Of a stretch of 64,000 bases of DNA, positions 11,620-24,080 are shown in pieces. Location of the stretch: contig NC_092864.1 in the NCBI RefSeq assembly GCF_032062135.1, positions 16,441,762 through 16,505,761 of the forward strand, in the 5' to 3' direction. This stretch comes from Pyxicephalus adspersus (Eukaryota; Chordata; Amphibia; Anura; Pyxicephalidae). Made by a program: the position numbers and the translations under genes. The notes below the pieces were generated by a model, which saw only the letters and a list, made by a program, of their open reading frames with translations, did no database searches and was not told the origin of the DNA. Numbering within the stretch: position 1 is the stretch's first letter; every line of letters starts with the position of its first letter.

Positions 11620-14600
11620 ATGAAATAATATTTTATATTTTTTTTAAATAATATAGAAAAAATTAACTATAAAAATATTATATATATAATATTTTGATAG
11701 TTAAAACAGTGCTGAAAAACAAGCAAATCAACATCTTGTGTTGCTTCTCCTACATTCTGCTGTAAGAGGGAAATTCAATCTGTATGATGTATTATTACAT
11801 ACAACATAAATGCATTGAATGTTGTCTTTTATATCTGTTTTGAGTTCTAAAGAATTTCTCACTCTAGATTTGTCATCAAGCATTTTCTAGGAAGTAATAT
11901 AAAAATTCATTGGCATTTGAGAGTCAGTTGAAACCAATACATTGCATTGAACTGAATTGGAAATTAAACCTTGCATGCTATGTTCTGGGAAGGTTTATCT
12001 CCCAATCAAGGCAAATCAAATGGAGTCTTCAAAAATGCAACTAAATCCACCATTGTTCTTTGGAACAGCCTGGAAGCCCTCTGTTACCATAGACATGGAT
12101 ATTTAAGTGATCAGGAATGCATGTTAATGTCATGATTGAAAGAAATGAAATCTTTGGGTTATATTGTACCTGTGGGTCTTGTGGCAGTCTAATAATGAAC
12201 ACCTGGAATATTGTTTAAATTGTGCAATACATATGCAATCGGTGCAATGCTTTGTGATGTATAGCATTTTGATAGCAAGGAAAGCACCATTATAGCCAGA
12301 AAGATGTCACTAAGCTTGTGTCAGCCGATAGCTATTTGATATTGCCATATATCAAAATATATGCCCAGCTAAATAAATTTGTACTAAAAGGGAATACAAG
12401 GTCCCCACAAATTAAAAATATAAATATATAATTATATATATATATAAATTACATTTTTCAAAAAGTTGTTTTTTTATATAAAGCAGGTGTGTTGGTGAAC
12501 TTGGCCTAATAGCACGGCGTGCAGATCAGGAGGAATTCCGGAGCATTTAACTGGTTAAGCACTTGCTGAGTTACGGAAGGGCAGGATTTTTATTAGTGAA
12601 GGTGACCTGCAAATAGCTGACAAGCACTAACCCATGACACTCAAAATGAAAAAACTTGATAGCTTTCCCCTTCTTGTGGCATCCGCTCATTGAATAAGAC
12701 ATTGGGAGTGTTAGAATGGGTTAAAGGAAAGAAGCTTTACCCCTTGGTCAATACAAAGAGGTACAAAGTAGTGGAACAATATTCTGCAGACCTTTTAACA
12801 TTTCAGGATTCATGTCTAGCAATGAAGGTGACCATATCAAACCCTTGATCACGTAAATGCAATCAGGTGTTCAGAAACAACCTTAAAGAACTTGGTTTAG
12901 AGCTTTCGCATGTCTATCATTCATCATCCTGGGCCCTTCCTACATACTGACCTCTCTATGACTGGGGCCAGTAGGTACAGACTATGGGAAATGTAATTAA
13001 CAATAAGATTTTGTAATAAAAAAAGCAAGGCTCAATTTTTACAAAAAAATGTACATCTTATATGTAAAAAAAATGTGCATATTTAGAATTGCATTTTTTT
13101 ATATGGGGGTCACTTATGAAAGTCCCCCGTAAACACAGTGATAATCCATTCCTGTCTCATTAGAGAAAATAAAAACTTGGGATAGTGACAGGGGAGAATA
13201 GAACTTCCCTGTCACTGCCTACAGATCTACCTCTTTCTCTTCCTTTAGGTCCCTCGTCCCTACTCCAGGACTTTCCAAAGAAATGAGTTCTGAGTTGTGA
13301 CATTAAAAGTAATAAATTCTTAAATTTCTGCTGATTGCTTTATGCTTTAAACAAATACAACGGTTGTGGTTTGCTAAGATTGGTTAAAAAAGATTTCCCT
13401 TTAAAAGTGATTTTTCTTGCTTCTCTTCTATCACTGGCTTCTAAGGATTTTTTAGACAGGCCATTGCGTGGTCAATGTTATATGCATTCCTATTTCTAGA
13501 ACCCCTTTTTTAATTATATGGCACTACTAGCAAATGGCAGAGTGTTGATGCTATTGCTGTACAAATAATTGTGTGCATGGCCAACTCATTTAAAATTACT
13601 TATTGTATTTTATTTTCAAGTTTATTTGCAAAACTGCATTCCTTCAGAAGTATCGGGGCCAAATGTGAGGCCCATAAAGTCTACCAGGTTGTCAGCCACT
13701 GTCCTCCTCATTTTATTATTGGTTTATAAGTGTTTAGAATGTTATAGAGACTTTGGAATTTACGTATCTTCATAGCAGTGTATGTATGTAATATCAGATC
13801 CTTCCATCACTTCCCTCCTTCTCAGACCCCACCATCAGTTCATTCATCACTGGCTTCTATAAACATTATATAGACATTTCAAACAGTACTGCAATGTACT
13901 CTCTGGAAGCCATGAGGTTAACACCTTCGGGTCCAGAACTTTTTCTTATTGGAGTCATGTCATAAATAAAATAACGTGGGTTATGAGGTCAGCATGCAGC
14001 TTTGGGCCATTGCAATACATTATTATATACAAGCATATACCCATCAACATGCTACAGCAAATTATCTGAAATTTGTAGCTAGTGCACAATATCTCAGCAA
14101 TTTTCATTTATCACAATTGTACTGTACTGCTTTTACGTGTCTCATGGAAAAGAGGCAAATAGGACACCCAATTTTATGATAGTAAACACGGATATCTTAT
14201 ACTATGATTTATAGAAAGCAGGTTGGGGAAAACAGTTTAGCAGATGATTGGTTCTATTTTATCCCCTGGAGATGGCTGCCCCCTTTTTAATGATGTTTAT
14301 ACAGTATATTCATCTTCTGAGGGCCAATTTTCCAGAATTACCCACTGTAGATATCAAACATAGACGGTACATAGCACAAAACGAATGTGATAAGAGGTAA
14401 AGTGTTTTTCATAACCACTTTCAAAATCTGCCTGGATGTAACAGATTATATAAACTTAGATAAAAGTAAAACTAAGTTGCCCTGAAAATGATCTGTAAAG
14501 GAAGTCCATGGTCTCACCTAACCTTTTACGGTGGCCTTGGGTCTATCACTTCTGATTTTTAAGGAACCCAAAAACACCAAAGAACCATTATGTAATTATC

Positions 14601-14920
14601 AGCCACACAGCCAAAGACAAGGGTTTTCCTTTTGGCCAGTGAGGCCATCCATCACATTTGGTAGCCAGTAAGGTTAAAGACCTGACCAAGAAGCTTCAAA
14701 GACCTGAGACCATAGACATGGTAAAATTGTACACGCACACCCTTGATGTAAAACCCCAGCTCATTTCCTCCAGTGGTCTTGTCTCTGAAATTCTCCAACA
14801 TGGCACCTGAATCTCCTGGTGATGTGGGTTATCCATTCAAGTTGGAAAAACTGACATTTTTAGAACAGCATACTCGTACATTATGATCAGAGACTGCATA
14901 GAAGGAGAAATTTTACATTA
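10251..14920. other. Intergenic; AT microsatellites, no gene recognised
   Basis: A weak relative of the ATT-tailed repeat is at about 10320-10385 (GCAGCGCTTTACAGTGTC). An AT array is at 11574-11640, with the same AGGTTCCCATGTAGCCAATT.. sequence duplicated just before it at 11507 and 11549. A second TA run is at 12420-12446. The rest shows no coding or repeat signal that I can name. Confidence 0.6.
11500..11640. repeat. Short tandem duplication plus (AT)n microsatellite
   Basis: Two copies of a roughly 42-base unit, GGTTCCCATGTAGCCAATTA.. ending in an AT run, start at 11508 and 11550. They are followed by about 36 bases of alternating TA and an AT-rich tail. Confidence 0.8.
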
Positions 14921-14925
14921 TTTAC

Positions 14926-15160
14926 CTTTTTACAATGGGGGACCCTTAAAATAACTTTCAGGTTCTATGGAATCCCTGCTATAATTACTATTTTCACAGC
15001 ACACATCAGCATGGTGGTCATTGAGAAGAATGCCTTTTACATTGCAGGCCATTGGGAAGACTTCATCTTTACAGATATCTAAAAATGGTGTAAATGGTAA
15101 CTGAACTGAGAGTTTTAAATTGCTCATTGCACAAGGAACCCCTTGCAACCTCTGTAGGAA
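14926..15160 (-). mobile_element. hAT-1 type element, reverse copy
   Basis: It has GGGGGACCCTTAAAATAACTT, GGAATCCCTGCTATAATTACT, CACATCAGCATGGTGGTCATTG, CATTGCAGGCCATTGGGAAGA and GGAACCCCTTGCAACCTCTG in the family's reverse order. It directly abuts the next hAT element, which may have inserted at its end. Confidence 0.75.
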
Positions 15161-15169
15161 CCTCTAAAT

Positions 15170-15495
15170 GACGGGTCCCTAACCCTCGGTCCGAGGCCCT
15201 CTAGTGGGGTGCTACTGTCTAACAGCTGGGCCTCGAGAGCACGAAGACAAACTGTCCCCAATCTGTGGTCCGCGGACCTTGCTTGGGGTGCCAACCTTCC
15301 ACAGCCACGGACCATGTCCCCTGTATGTGTCAAAGGTTCAAGGCGGTGGGCAGGTTGTGTCTCTGGGCTCAGACATGCGATGGGAGAGTGGGTGGGTTCT
15401 GGCATCATGGCATCCCAGCACATGCACGGTCCAGAATCTGTAAGTTTACTTGTAAGTTTAGTGGTCCATTGGTTGGAAAAGGTTGGGGATCACTG
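15170..15495 (-). mobile_element. hAT-3 type non-autonomous element with 8-bp target duplication
   Basis: It is bounded by GACGGGTCCCTAACC on the left and GGTTGGGGATCACTG on the right, imperfect inverted ends. The flanks are CTCTAAAT (15162-15169) and CTCTATAT (15496-15503), a 7-of-8 match and the 8-bp duplication typical of hAT elements. It is GC-rich inside (about 15200-15430) with several overlapping chance frames. The CAGTGATCCCCAACC-type end is a known hAT end style. Confidence 0.75.
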
Positions 15496-15503
15496 CTCTA
15501 TAT

Positions 15504-16630
15504 CACTATCCTACCTTGAAATACAGTATAACTGGATCATTGTGCTGCTTCTTCTCTAAATCTACATTTTGTACATTTTAGTACAGTGGACTGCTTGAAA
15601 TTGATACCAACGCAGTTCAAGTCTTTAAAAATATATAAATGAATACAAAGCTGCATTGTTGTGTGCTTTTGTATATCCTTTGTATATCTGCCTGGAGATC
15701 ATCTCTAATATAACTTCGGCATTACTCATATTCTGCTACATAATGTTTTGATTGGATAAATGAATGCGTCTTCCTTAATATAAATATTTTCCAGACGCCT
15801 CACACTTTCAGTTCTTCTAAAGAAACTTCATGTCTCTGGTTATCCTTTTATCTCTGCCATTCTCACCCGCACATCATCTCTTTGTCTTGTACCCCACCCC
15901 TCTCTTCCTCAATAGACTATCCACACTTAGCAGTCTAGATTATAGCTGACTATGACCTTCTTCCCTGGATTTCTAATAAGTAATATACTCTGTGGCCTGT
16001 GGGATAGGCAAATTTAAGGAGACTTTACTATGCAAAGATCAGACGGTCTAAGATATGAGCCACAGAAGAGGTGAGTTATTCTAATTGCATCATTATTATT
16101 ATTACACAGTATTTATATAGCGCCATCATATTACGGAGCGCTGTACAAAGTCGATAATCGTGTCACTATTGCCAAAAAAAGCATGGAATATTCTAATTTA
16201 AAAAGATTTCCCTGGAAGCAAATATACAATTTGTAACATCAAAGATCTAATATTGTGTTGTGAACAGATAAAACTAAATAAAAAGTAATATTAAAGAGAA
16301 TATTTTATGTCTATTAAAACCTGGATGTTGGCACTTCCAAAAATTTTGGCTATGAAGAATTCTGTATAAGAAGAACATTATTACCCATCTTTCCCACTGT
16401 CAGTTCTTTGGATTTCAGATTTTTTCACATCTGCTCCTGGAATCTTTACTTTGGACCATTCTAGGAGTGCTAAATGCCCCTGTTGCCCAATGTGGTTGCA
16501 TCTGCCAGCTCATATGTCGCTGCTGTATCCTGTAGTGATGTAGGTGCAAGCAGGGCTGTATTTTCCATAATGGCATGCATGAGCCAATACCTAGGGCAGC
16601 AGGTTGGAGGAAGCAGTACACCTCAAAGTT
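15504..16630. other. Intergenic; one short ATT-tailed repeat
   Basis: Only the repeat at 16090-16172 is recognised. No gene is seen. Confidence 0.6.
16090..16172 (+). repeat. ATT-tailed anuran interspersed repeat, short copy
   Basis: ATTATTATTATTACACAGTA leads into TTTATATAGCGCCATCATAT, TACGGAGCGCTGTACAAAG and TCGATAATCGTGTCAC. It has the same core as 10070 and 55762 but is truncated early. Confidence 0.75.
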
Positions 16631-16653
16631 ATTTCTTCCTAGGAACTTTTTCT

Positions 16654-17028
16654 AAATTTGTTTCCCACTTTAATTTGAAGATGAATGAAACATAATAACT
16701 ACAAAAGTAACAATGTTACATTGTATATCTATCTCTGAAGGGTGAACTGACTGGTGTGAAATTATCTGTTTTTTGATAGCAGTATCTTCTATACAACAAC
16801 TCCTGTCTGTCATTTTGACAGATAGAAATTCCAGGTAAATTTGTTTCCCACTTTAATTTCAAGATGAATGAAACATAATAACTACAAAAGTAACAATGTT
16901 ACATTGTATACCTATCTCTAATGGGTGAACTGACTGGTGTGAAATTATCCTATTATTTTTTTGTGACAGCAGCAGCTTCTATACAACAACTTCTGTCTGT
17001 CATTTTGACAACTAGAAACTCCAGGCAA
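16654..17028 (+). repeat. Tandem duplication, 183-bp unit, two copies
   Basis: AAATTTGTTTCCCACTTTAA begins at 16654 and again at 16837. Both copies run through AACAATGTTACATTGTATA, GGTGAACTGACTGGTGTGAA, CTTCTATACAACAACT and TGTCTGTCATTTTGACA to CCAGG. The copies differ by scattered substitutions and a few small indels. Confidence 0.85.
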
Positions 17029-17037
17029 GTGGGCAGG

Positions 17038-17100
17038 TTCCAGGATTGCTGGATCACCCATGTTCTTCTATCTTCTCTAGTCTTGGAGAACATTAATAAA
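17038..17100 (+). mobile_element. Right half of a palindromic MITE
   Basis: GATTGCTGGATCACCCATG, TTCTATCTTCTCTAGTCTTG and GAGAACATTAATAAA match the right arm of the palindromic family at 27977-28182. Confidence 0.65.
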
Positions 17101-17104
17101 CCCT

Positions 17105-18026
17105 GCTGTGTACAATAAAGTGTCTTTGGGCATCCGTATCATGCACAGTGTCCAAACCCGCTGTGTAAATCTAGGTAAAACCTTTCTGTAAATAGAATAG
17201 ATAGAATGAAGAATGGCTGCTAATTAGGGCTCTGTTAGAGAAATGTACCCTCTTGTGAAGTTAGCATTACTCCCTAAGAAATTTCAATGTACATATGATA
17301 TTATCAAGTGAGGGATGAAATGCTAGAGCCTCTACCAGATTGTTTATCCTTGTCCGTTGCAACTGTTGTCAGCAGGACAGAAAGTGAGGGTAACTTTCTG
17401 TAATAGAGTTGTAAATTGGAGTAAAAAACTGCAAGTAGTTCTAATCCTTCCATGCTTCAAAAATTAAAAAAAAAAGCATTTTTAACTTGGCGGTCAAGGA
17501 GGATCCCACAGCGTGACAAGTGCCTATTATTCCTCTTAAAATTTCTATTTTTCTCTGTTATTTGTAGGTGATTTTCTACAAATTAGTTTCAGTCTGACTG
17601 GCCGCGTATTTCTTTTTCTTTCCAGCACACAGACATAATGTGAACTTTTCACTCCTTCCTTCCTCTGCTCTTTTTATTTGCACATTCTTGCTCATTTACA
17701 GCAAAACATCTGATCTTCTTCCAAGATGGTTGCACTGGGGGATGGACGCAAAGCCTGCCAATCAAAACAGGACATATAACCAAAGCCAGAGAGAGACACA
17801 GAAAATGACCAATAGCTAAGAATTATACCATGTGCAGCACAGAAACGACATGTGAATGTCTAACTTTTTCCTATGGCAAGGTTTGGCTCCAGGGTAAGCC
17901 TTCCTGGCTGATGTACATGTGCTCTGAATGCAACAATAAGACTATAACTTCTTCAAAGTAACACACTGGCTGGCATTTATCAATCCGTTCAAAAGCACTG
18001 CGTGTTCTCTTGATTGGTCACATTGG
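17105..18026. other. Intergenic, no repeat or gene recognised
   Basis: 17460-17830 is non-repetitive and evenly composed, but no reading frame resembles a known protein. Confidence 0.5.
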
Positions 18027-18262
18027 GCCTGATTTATTGAATCTCTCCAAGACTGGAGAAGATAGACCAGTGTTCCTCAACCAGGGATCTGTTGAACCCT
18101 AGAGTACCTTAAGAAGTTGTTAGGGGTTCCTTGAGAAATTTTGCCTCTCAGGTCAGTTTAGGAGATGCCAACGATCTTTATGACTATCTCTAGGTGTTTT
18201 TCTTCCCAGTGGCCAGCAATGTAAGAGGCCAGTCTTGGAGAACTTTAATAAATCAGGCCCAT
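18027..18262 (+). mobile_element. Palindromic MITE with a hAT-1 fragment nested inside
   Basis: The left MITE arm GGGCCTGATTTATTGAATCT..GAAGATAGAC (18027-18068) and right arm CAGTCTTGGAGAACTTTAAT..CAGGCCC (18223-18262) surround a hAT-1 5' part (about 18069-18222). That part reads CAGTGTTCCTCAACCAGGG and continues to GGCCAGCAATGTAAGAGG. The MITE centre and the hAT-1 3' half are missing, so there was deletion as well as insertion. Confidence 0.75.
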
Positions 18263-18486
18263 TGGGGCAAATTTATTTATTAGCTGGTGTACAAATCCCA
18301 TCTACCTAAAGAACCCAGACAGAACAAGATTTAGGTTGAATTGGAGCTCTGGTCAAGGTGACATTTTTGCCATCTCCCTCCCTTCCTCGCCATATCCATT
18401 TAATTACACTAATAAACATTGCATCTGGCACATACAGGCCTTTACATTACCTGCATGGTCACATCAGACACTAAATGTCTATAGGC

Positions 18487-18769
18487 CAGCATTCTCCCTC
18501 CTTTTTAACATGGGGAACCCTTGAAATACTGTTCAGGCTTTTGTGCAATCCCTGTGATAATTACTTTTATCATAGGTCACAGTAAAAACAGTAGGAAGAA
18601 TTCCTCTTATATTGAAGGCCATTGTGAAGAATGTCATCCTTACAGATAGCCAACATGATTATTGGTGAAACTCAACTAAAGGGCACAAATTTTAATTGCT
18701 GAAGGAACCTCACCTAGCAACCTCTGAAGGACCTCTTGGGTTCCATTGAACCCTCGTTGAGTAACACAG
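18487..18769 (-). mobile_element. hAT-1 type element, near full-length reverse copy
   Basis: It starts CAGCATTCTCCCTCCTTTTT and ends CCTCGTTGAGTAACACAG, worn versions of the family ends. The flanks CTATAGGC and CTATGGTT match at 6 of 8, consistent with an old 8-bp target duplication. The internal blocks occur in family order. It has no coding capacity. Confidence 0.75.
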
Positions 18770-18777
18770 CTATGGTT

Positions 18778-21700
18778 AGATCTTCCCTAAAGTCAAAGGC
18801 AGATGAACAACTAACCCTGTGGTTTACTACAAGAACATGAAGGTTGTATCTGGGCTTCCTGGACATCTTTCACACCCTGGTGACCAGAGCAGGCCCTTAT
18901 CCATGTTAGAAAAATCTACTCCAGGACACGGCAAAACAAGCCTCTGAAACACAATGACTGTAATTATATTGATGGAAAAATGGATTCAGTTATGAACCAT
19001 GTAACTGGCACTCTCTTTACCCTACTAAATGTACAGCTTTACTAGGAACCATAGTGTCTGTGAAGATTCTCATTAATCTTGGTCATTGTATATCTAGTAA
19101 TAGTTAGTCTAGTAGGGTAGTAGTTCTCACCCATGCCTTCTAGAAGTGTTGCTGGGCTGACGTTTTTTTTTTTTTTTAAGTTTGCTTTTTGGGGCATGCT
19201 GTGCTTAAAATGCTTCAATTTCCATAAACCATCCATTTAATTATTTATAGCATTATTAATGTGCTTTTCCTAAACTTTGCTAATACTGAGCCTTCTTGAG
19301 TAATATTTTGAAGCACACTGTAAACGTTTCTCTTTCCCCTGATTTCATTAGTGTCTGGCAGGTGTATGTGTCTCTTGGCTTCAATGAAGTTGGCATCATT
19401 TGGATGCTGGATCCCCATAAATAGTATGTAATGCTGTTAATCATTTATGTGTGCCGTAATGTCAATGGTTTCTTTGGAAGCTTAAACATTGGGAACCAGG
19501 TGGCCTAAAGTAAGGGCGGTACAGCTTGTAGTCCAAGGGACTTCTCTTCTTCTACGTACCTTGTGTTCTTGACTCGAGCTATAGAGATAGCCTTGGTGAT
19601 CTTTTTAATTAAATGTCTTTCAAATCTTATGCCATGAGCTAAATGTTTAAACAAGTTGTGCTACACTGTTGATTTTTTTACTGCCTTTATTTCATACAGA
19701 TCTCTTGGGCTTTTTTGCGAATACTTAGACACAATTGAACTACGCATTGCTGGTGTTGGAGCTTGGACAGAATTTGAGTAGAACTCATCAACTTTGGCAC
19801 TTATCAATCTAATTATTCTTTTATCTATCATAAAAAAAGTTTGTTTTTCTTTTGTTGACTTTTTGGGGCTAAACTTCTCAAGTTGTGCAAATGCCACTCC
19901 TTCCTTCATCAGAACCATTATACCCAATGACAGATGGTGTTGGAGCCTAGAGGGAGCAGTTATGTGCATCAAATGCTAATCCTAAGTGCCAGGCCTGAGC
20001 ATTACACCATGGGAGGAGGTCACACTGCTTGGCTAGGAAGAAAGGGAAAAAAATGTTGGAAATATGGGTCAGGGGTACAGCATTTGTTAACAGGCACTAG
20101 ACTTGTGTTGATGGAATCATTTCAACAATTTGAAACACATCTGAGATCGCTGATGGGCACATCTGAGCTAAAGTTCTTTGCCTGGCCTTCTGTCCTGCAT
20201 TTGACCTTTCTAAGGCACGCTTTAAATTCTCATGGACTTGTATCAGAGAAAAAATTCCATCTGATGTGAAAAAAAGCCAGTTGACACAATCCCATAGACA
20301 GATGCTGTCACTGAATGGACAAGATGATAGTTTTTTTATTTTTTTTTATTTTACCTTATTATTCATCACTTTGCAATTTAACACCTTTGCACTGTTTGGG
20401 TTAATTGACTTGTTTTTTTCCCCTGTGCCAGGGTGAGCTGCCAAAGACGAAGAAAAAAGCTATATTGTTAGAGCACTGCAATCCCCCCCCCCTTGTTAGT
20501 TTTGTTTCAACCACAAGCATTGCAATAGCACATGCTATGTCCTAATTTTCAAGACATGAATATTTTCTTTGGGTTTTGCTTTGCATTTCCCTTCTCTAGG
20601 TTTCCAGGAATTTTGAGGTACTTTTTGGTTGCTTTGCTTCAAAAGCTACACTTGCTGCAAAAACAACAATTTGAAATGATGTATTAGTGGTCAATAGTGA
20701 GGGTGATGAATGACATGATCAGAGATGATCTAAGAAAAAGATTGTTGTCAAAGGTACAAGGAAAGTCACCATTTCTTCCCAAGGGAACACAGCAAACTGG
20801 AGGTGAAAGCCCACTCACAACATGCTATGATAAATACGGCCGGAATGTTGGGGCCACAAATGTAGAGGAACATCTGGAAGGAGAAGATGATCTGGATCTA
20901 CTGGTCAGCAATGAATATGAGCAGCCGAAAGGTTATATATGTAAAGTACAAAGTATAATTCAAGGAAAAAGTGTTTCATCCTTATTAAACGACCAATCTT
21001 TTACCTTTTGAATTAATTAGACCTTTTTTTCCGACTCCCCTTTCTTTCCCAGGTTTTATCCGTCAGCTAGGCCAGTTTCGCAAACATTGCTTCTTTTTCT
21101 ACCGAGGGCACGGAAATGTTTCACTAAATGTTCTTTAGTGGGGAATTAATCAACATTCTCCAGCAGATTGATTGATCATAAAATCAATAAACCAATAAAA
21201 TATTTTCTTACAGTTACACCATGAACCAGACATGTATTATTTAGGCAATGCAAATATTTCAGGACTGAGATTTAAAATTTCATCCCACAGGTCAGGCTTC
21301 ATGTCAATGGAAATCTTTTAGTTGAATGAAGAATTTATCAAGCACCCTTCATGTAACAATGATCTGGCACACTTTTACTGATTTGTATGTTTCTCCAAAA
21401 TGGTCCAAGCAGCATAAATGACTTTTCAGGATGCCTTTCAATTAAATATCTGGATGGATTTTGAGTGTGGTAACAAACCTGCTTGAAATTGTCAGCGGTT
21501 TGTTGTGGGATGTCTGTATACAGGTGTATTTTGTATACAAGGACACGGAAATGGCTGTATGATTTGTGTAAATAAGGATGACGATTGGGCTTTGCAGGGA
21601 AAAGCAGTGAGATACATAATAATCTAATGCAAACATTCATCTATACAATGATTATGGCAGCAGGTAGGTGCAGTACATAGGAAGGTGAGGTATGTGTGCA

Positions 21701-23314
21701 TGATACATTGCAGGGGTACCTAACTTGCAGGGGTATGTGTCCCTGATCTCCAATTGGCAGTTTTTGTCTGGGGTTTAGGCTGAGGACAATGTTCCCTGTT
21801 AATCACCGCTTGGCTTAATTGAAATATAAAATGAAGTGTGGTTCTCCTGTTTCCAGGGAGCTGTCAGAAGTGCAGGTGTGAGTCCAGGCAGCCTGAGGTG
21901 GGTTAGGAGGGGGAGAGGGCGGCTCTTTTAACTGGCGTTGGGTTACTGGCAGCGATGAGAAGAACGGGAGGAATCCTGCCTCAGCCACAAGGCTCAATTC
22001 TTCCTTTCGGAATGAAAGGCAGGAAAACAGACCGCCCCTGTGCACCTGTCCCCCCACCATGCTGGCCAACACAGGAAAAACTCAGCGGACATTAACCCAA
22101 CACATGCCACAGACGGCCCTTCCATGGGCCATATGTCTGATGTCTGCTCTGATTTACTTGTAACCAGACGGATATTTATAGGTTTTTGGGCTTCCCTTAT
22201 AATTTAAATTTAATGTATGGGAAAGAATTCAACCGAGCATTGATGCTTGCAGTATAACTCAAGGAGTTAAGAACCTGGCGGTGTGTTTTTTTAAAATGAG
22301 TGGTTGTTGTAGTTTGCCAGAAGTCAATATCAAATAGCTTGGGCCCCGGGTTCCAAGTGTTTCTGCCAGTCCTACAATAAACTTGTGTGAGGTTTTAGGG
22401 CTCATGCACATCGATGTCTACAGCTACATTCCCACGGGCCTCGAGCCTAACATGGCGAAGCCAAGATTTTGAACAGCAAGTTCATGCTCCTCTAAAAAAC
22501 TTTTGTGTTGTTTATGCTTTTTTTTAAACCTTTTTCTATGGAGAAAAAAAAATCTTTCTTGTGATTTCCAAAGCTCAAGATAAATCCCCAACAGGTCTAA
22601 TTATAAAGCATTTTGTCTGATATTCACCAAACATATTCTGATGGAGAATTTATCACTGCCTTCGAAAACACGGGAAATGTCAGGAGACAAGAGAATGTTT
22701 AGTTAGTGTCATATTTACCCCAAGAATTTTTTTACCTGAATTTGGTGATCATCTAACTAATGCTGAATGCAATGGTTTTTAGATGCCTGAAAAATATGAA
22801 GTAAAAAAAAACAAACCCAAAAGTTCTGGATCTCGAATTTATTAATATTATGGTCAACTAATTGGCAACCAAACAATGTTTTCTAGAGGCTGATATTGTT
22901 ATCATAAAAGTTCATAATATGAACTTGTCATACAAAGGATCTGAATTATTTCCAAGACTGAAGAAATTAGACTATCATAGTTGAAAAGAGGTGATCCAGC
23001 AAACTTGGAATAGGGTCTGGTCCCATTCTCAATTCATAGCAAATTTAAATATCACATTTCCCAAGTACTGGCAAATTATTTTTTAAAAATCCATAACTAA
23101 GCAATCTATTCAACTTCTATTCGATCATGCAGGATCTTACACTACAAAACTTTTTTTTAGATTTAAAGATTGTACAGTCAGATTGTAATGCACATGCTCA
23201 AGTTTTAAAAAATATCACATTGGCATTTACATTTTTTATAGCAATTTTGGACTTTATTTTTCCACCTGTGACTGCCAACTTTTTGAGGTAATTGCAAAGC
23301 TATTAAACATGGTA
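18778..23314. other. Intergenic, no gene recognised; half MITE at 22938-23045
   Basis: I looked for exons and found none that I can name. The frame at 20697-21008 (104 aa, acidic, no Cys pattern) lacks any family signature. A left half of the palindromic MITE is visible at about 22938-23045 (CCAAGACTGAAGAAATTAGA, GTGATCCAGCAAACTTGG). Confidence 0.55.
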
Positions 23315-24080
23315 TTTTTTCATAGTTCTGGAGTATGATTCCATATTGATACCTATAGTTTTGGAGTATGATTCCATGCTAATACTTGTGGATTTAGAGT
23401 ATGATTTCAAATGATTACCTATGACTGGAGCATGATTGAATATTAATACCCAACGGTTAGAATGATTCCATAATAATACCCATAGTTTTGGAAGATTATT
23501 CTGTATTAATATCTGTGAATTTTGGAGTATGATTCTATGTTAATACCCATGGTATTGGAGTATGATTCCATATTAATAGCTATGGTATTGGAGTATGATT
23601 CAATGTTAATACCCATGGTATTGGAGTATGATTCTATAATAATATTCATAGTTTTAGAATATGATTCCTTATTATTATCTGTGAGTTTGGAGTATGATTC
23701 TATATTATTATCTATGGTATTGGAGTATGTATCAATGTTAATACCCATGGCTTTGGAGTATGACTATATTGATACCTATAGTTTTGGAGTATCATTACAT
23801 ATTAATACTCATTGTTTGATGATTGCATGCTAATACCCACAGGTTTGGGGGTATTATTTCATATTAATACCCTTGGCCTTGGAATATGATCCCCAATCAA
23901 TACCTATAGTTTTGGAGTATGATTACATATTAATACCCATGGAGTATACCTTTTTAATTCTACTCATGGCTTTGGAGTATTTTTTCATATTTATACCGAT
24001 AACTTTGAAGTATGATTGCATAATATTACCCATGGGTGTAGAATATGATTCCATATTAATACCCATGTCATTGGAGTATA
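23315..24080 (+). repeat. 33-bp minisatellite, about 23 diverged units
   Basis: The unit approximates TTGGAGTATGATTCCATATT plus AATACCCATGGTA, repeating every 33 bases with indels at the edges. Because 33 is a multiple of three, both strands stay open. The plus strand reads repeats of LEYDSMLIPMV and the minus strand MGINIESYSNT. This is periodicity, not evidence of a gene. Confidence 0.85.

Noticed and set aside
15124..15559. Five overlapping frames of 79-116 aa
   Set aside because: They fall in a GC-rich hAT-3 element bounded by an 8-bp duplication and lack transposase motifs.
20697..21011. 104-aa acidic frame that could be an exon of an unknown gene
   Set aside because: No family signature, no clear splice partners, and weak context. 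Not supported as coding.
23315..24080. CRISPR-like array
   Set aside because: The units are contiguous diverged tandem repeats without unique spacers, in a vertebrate genome.
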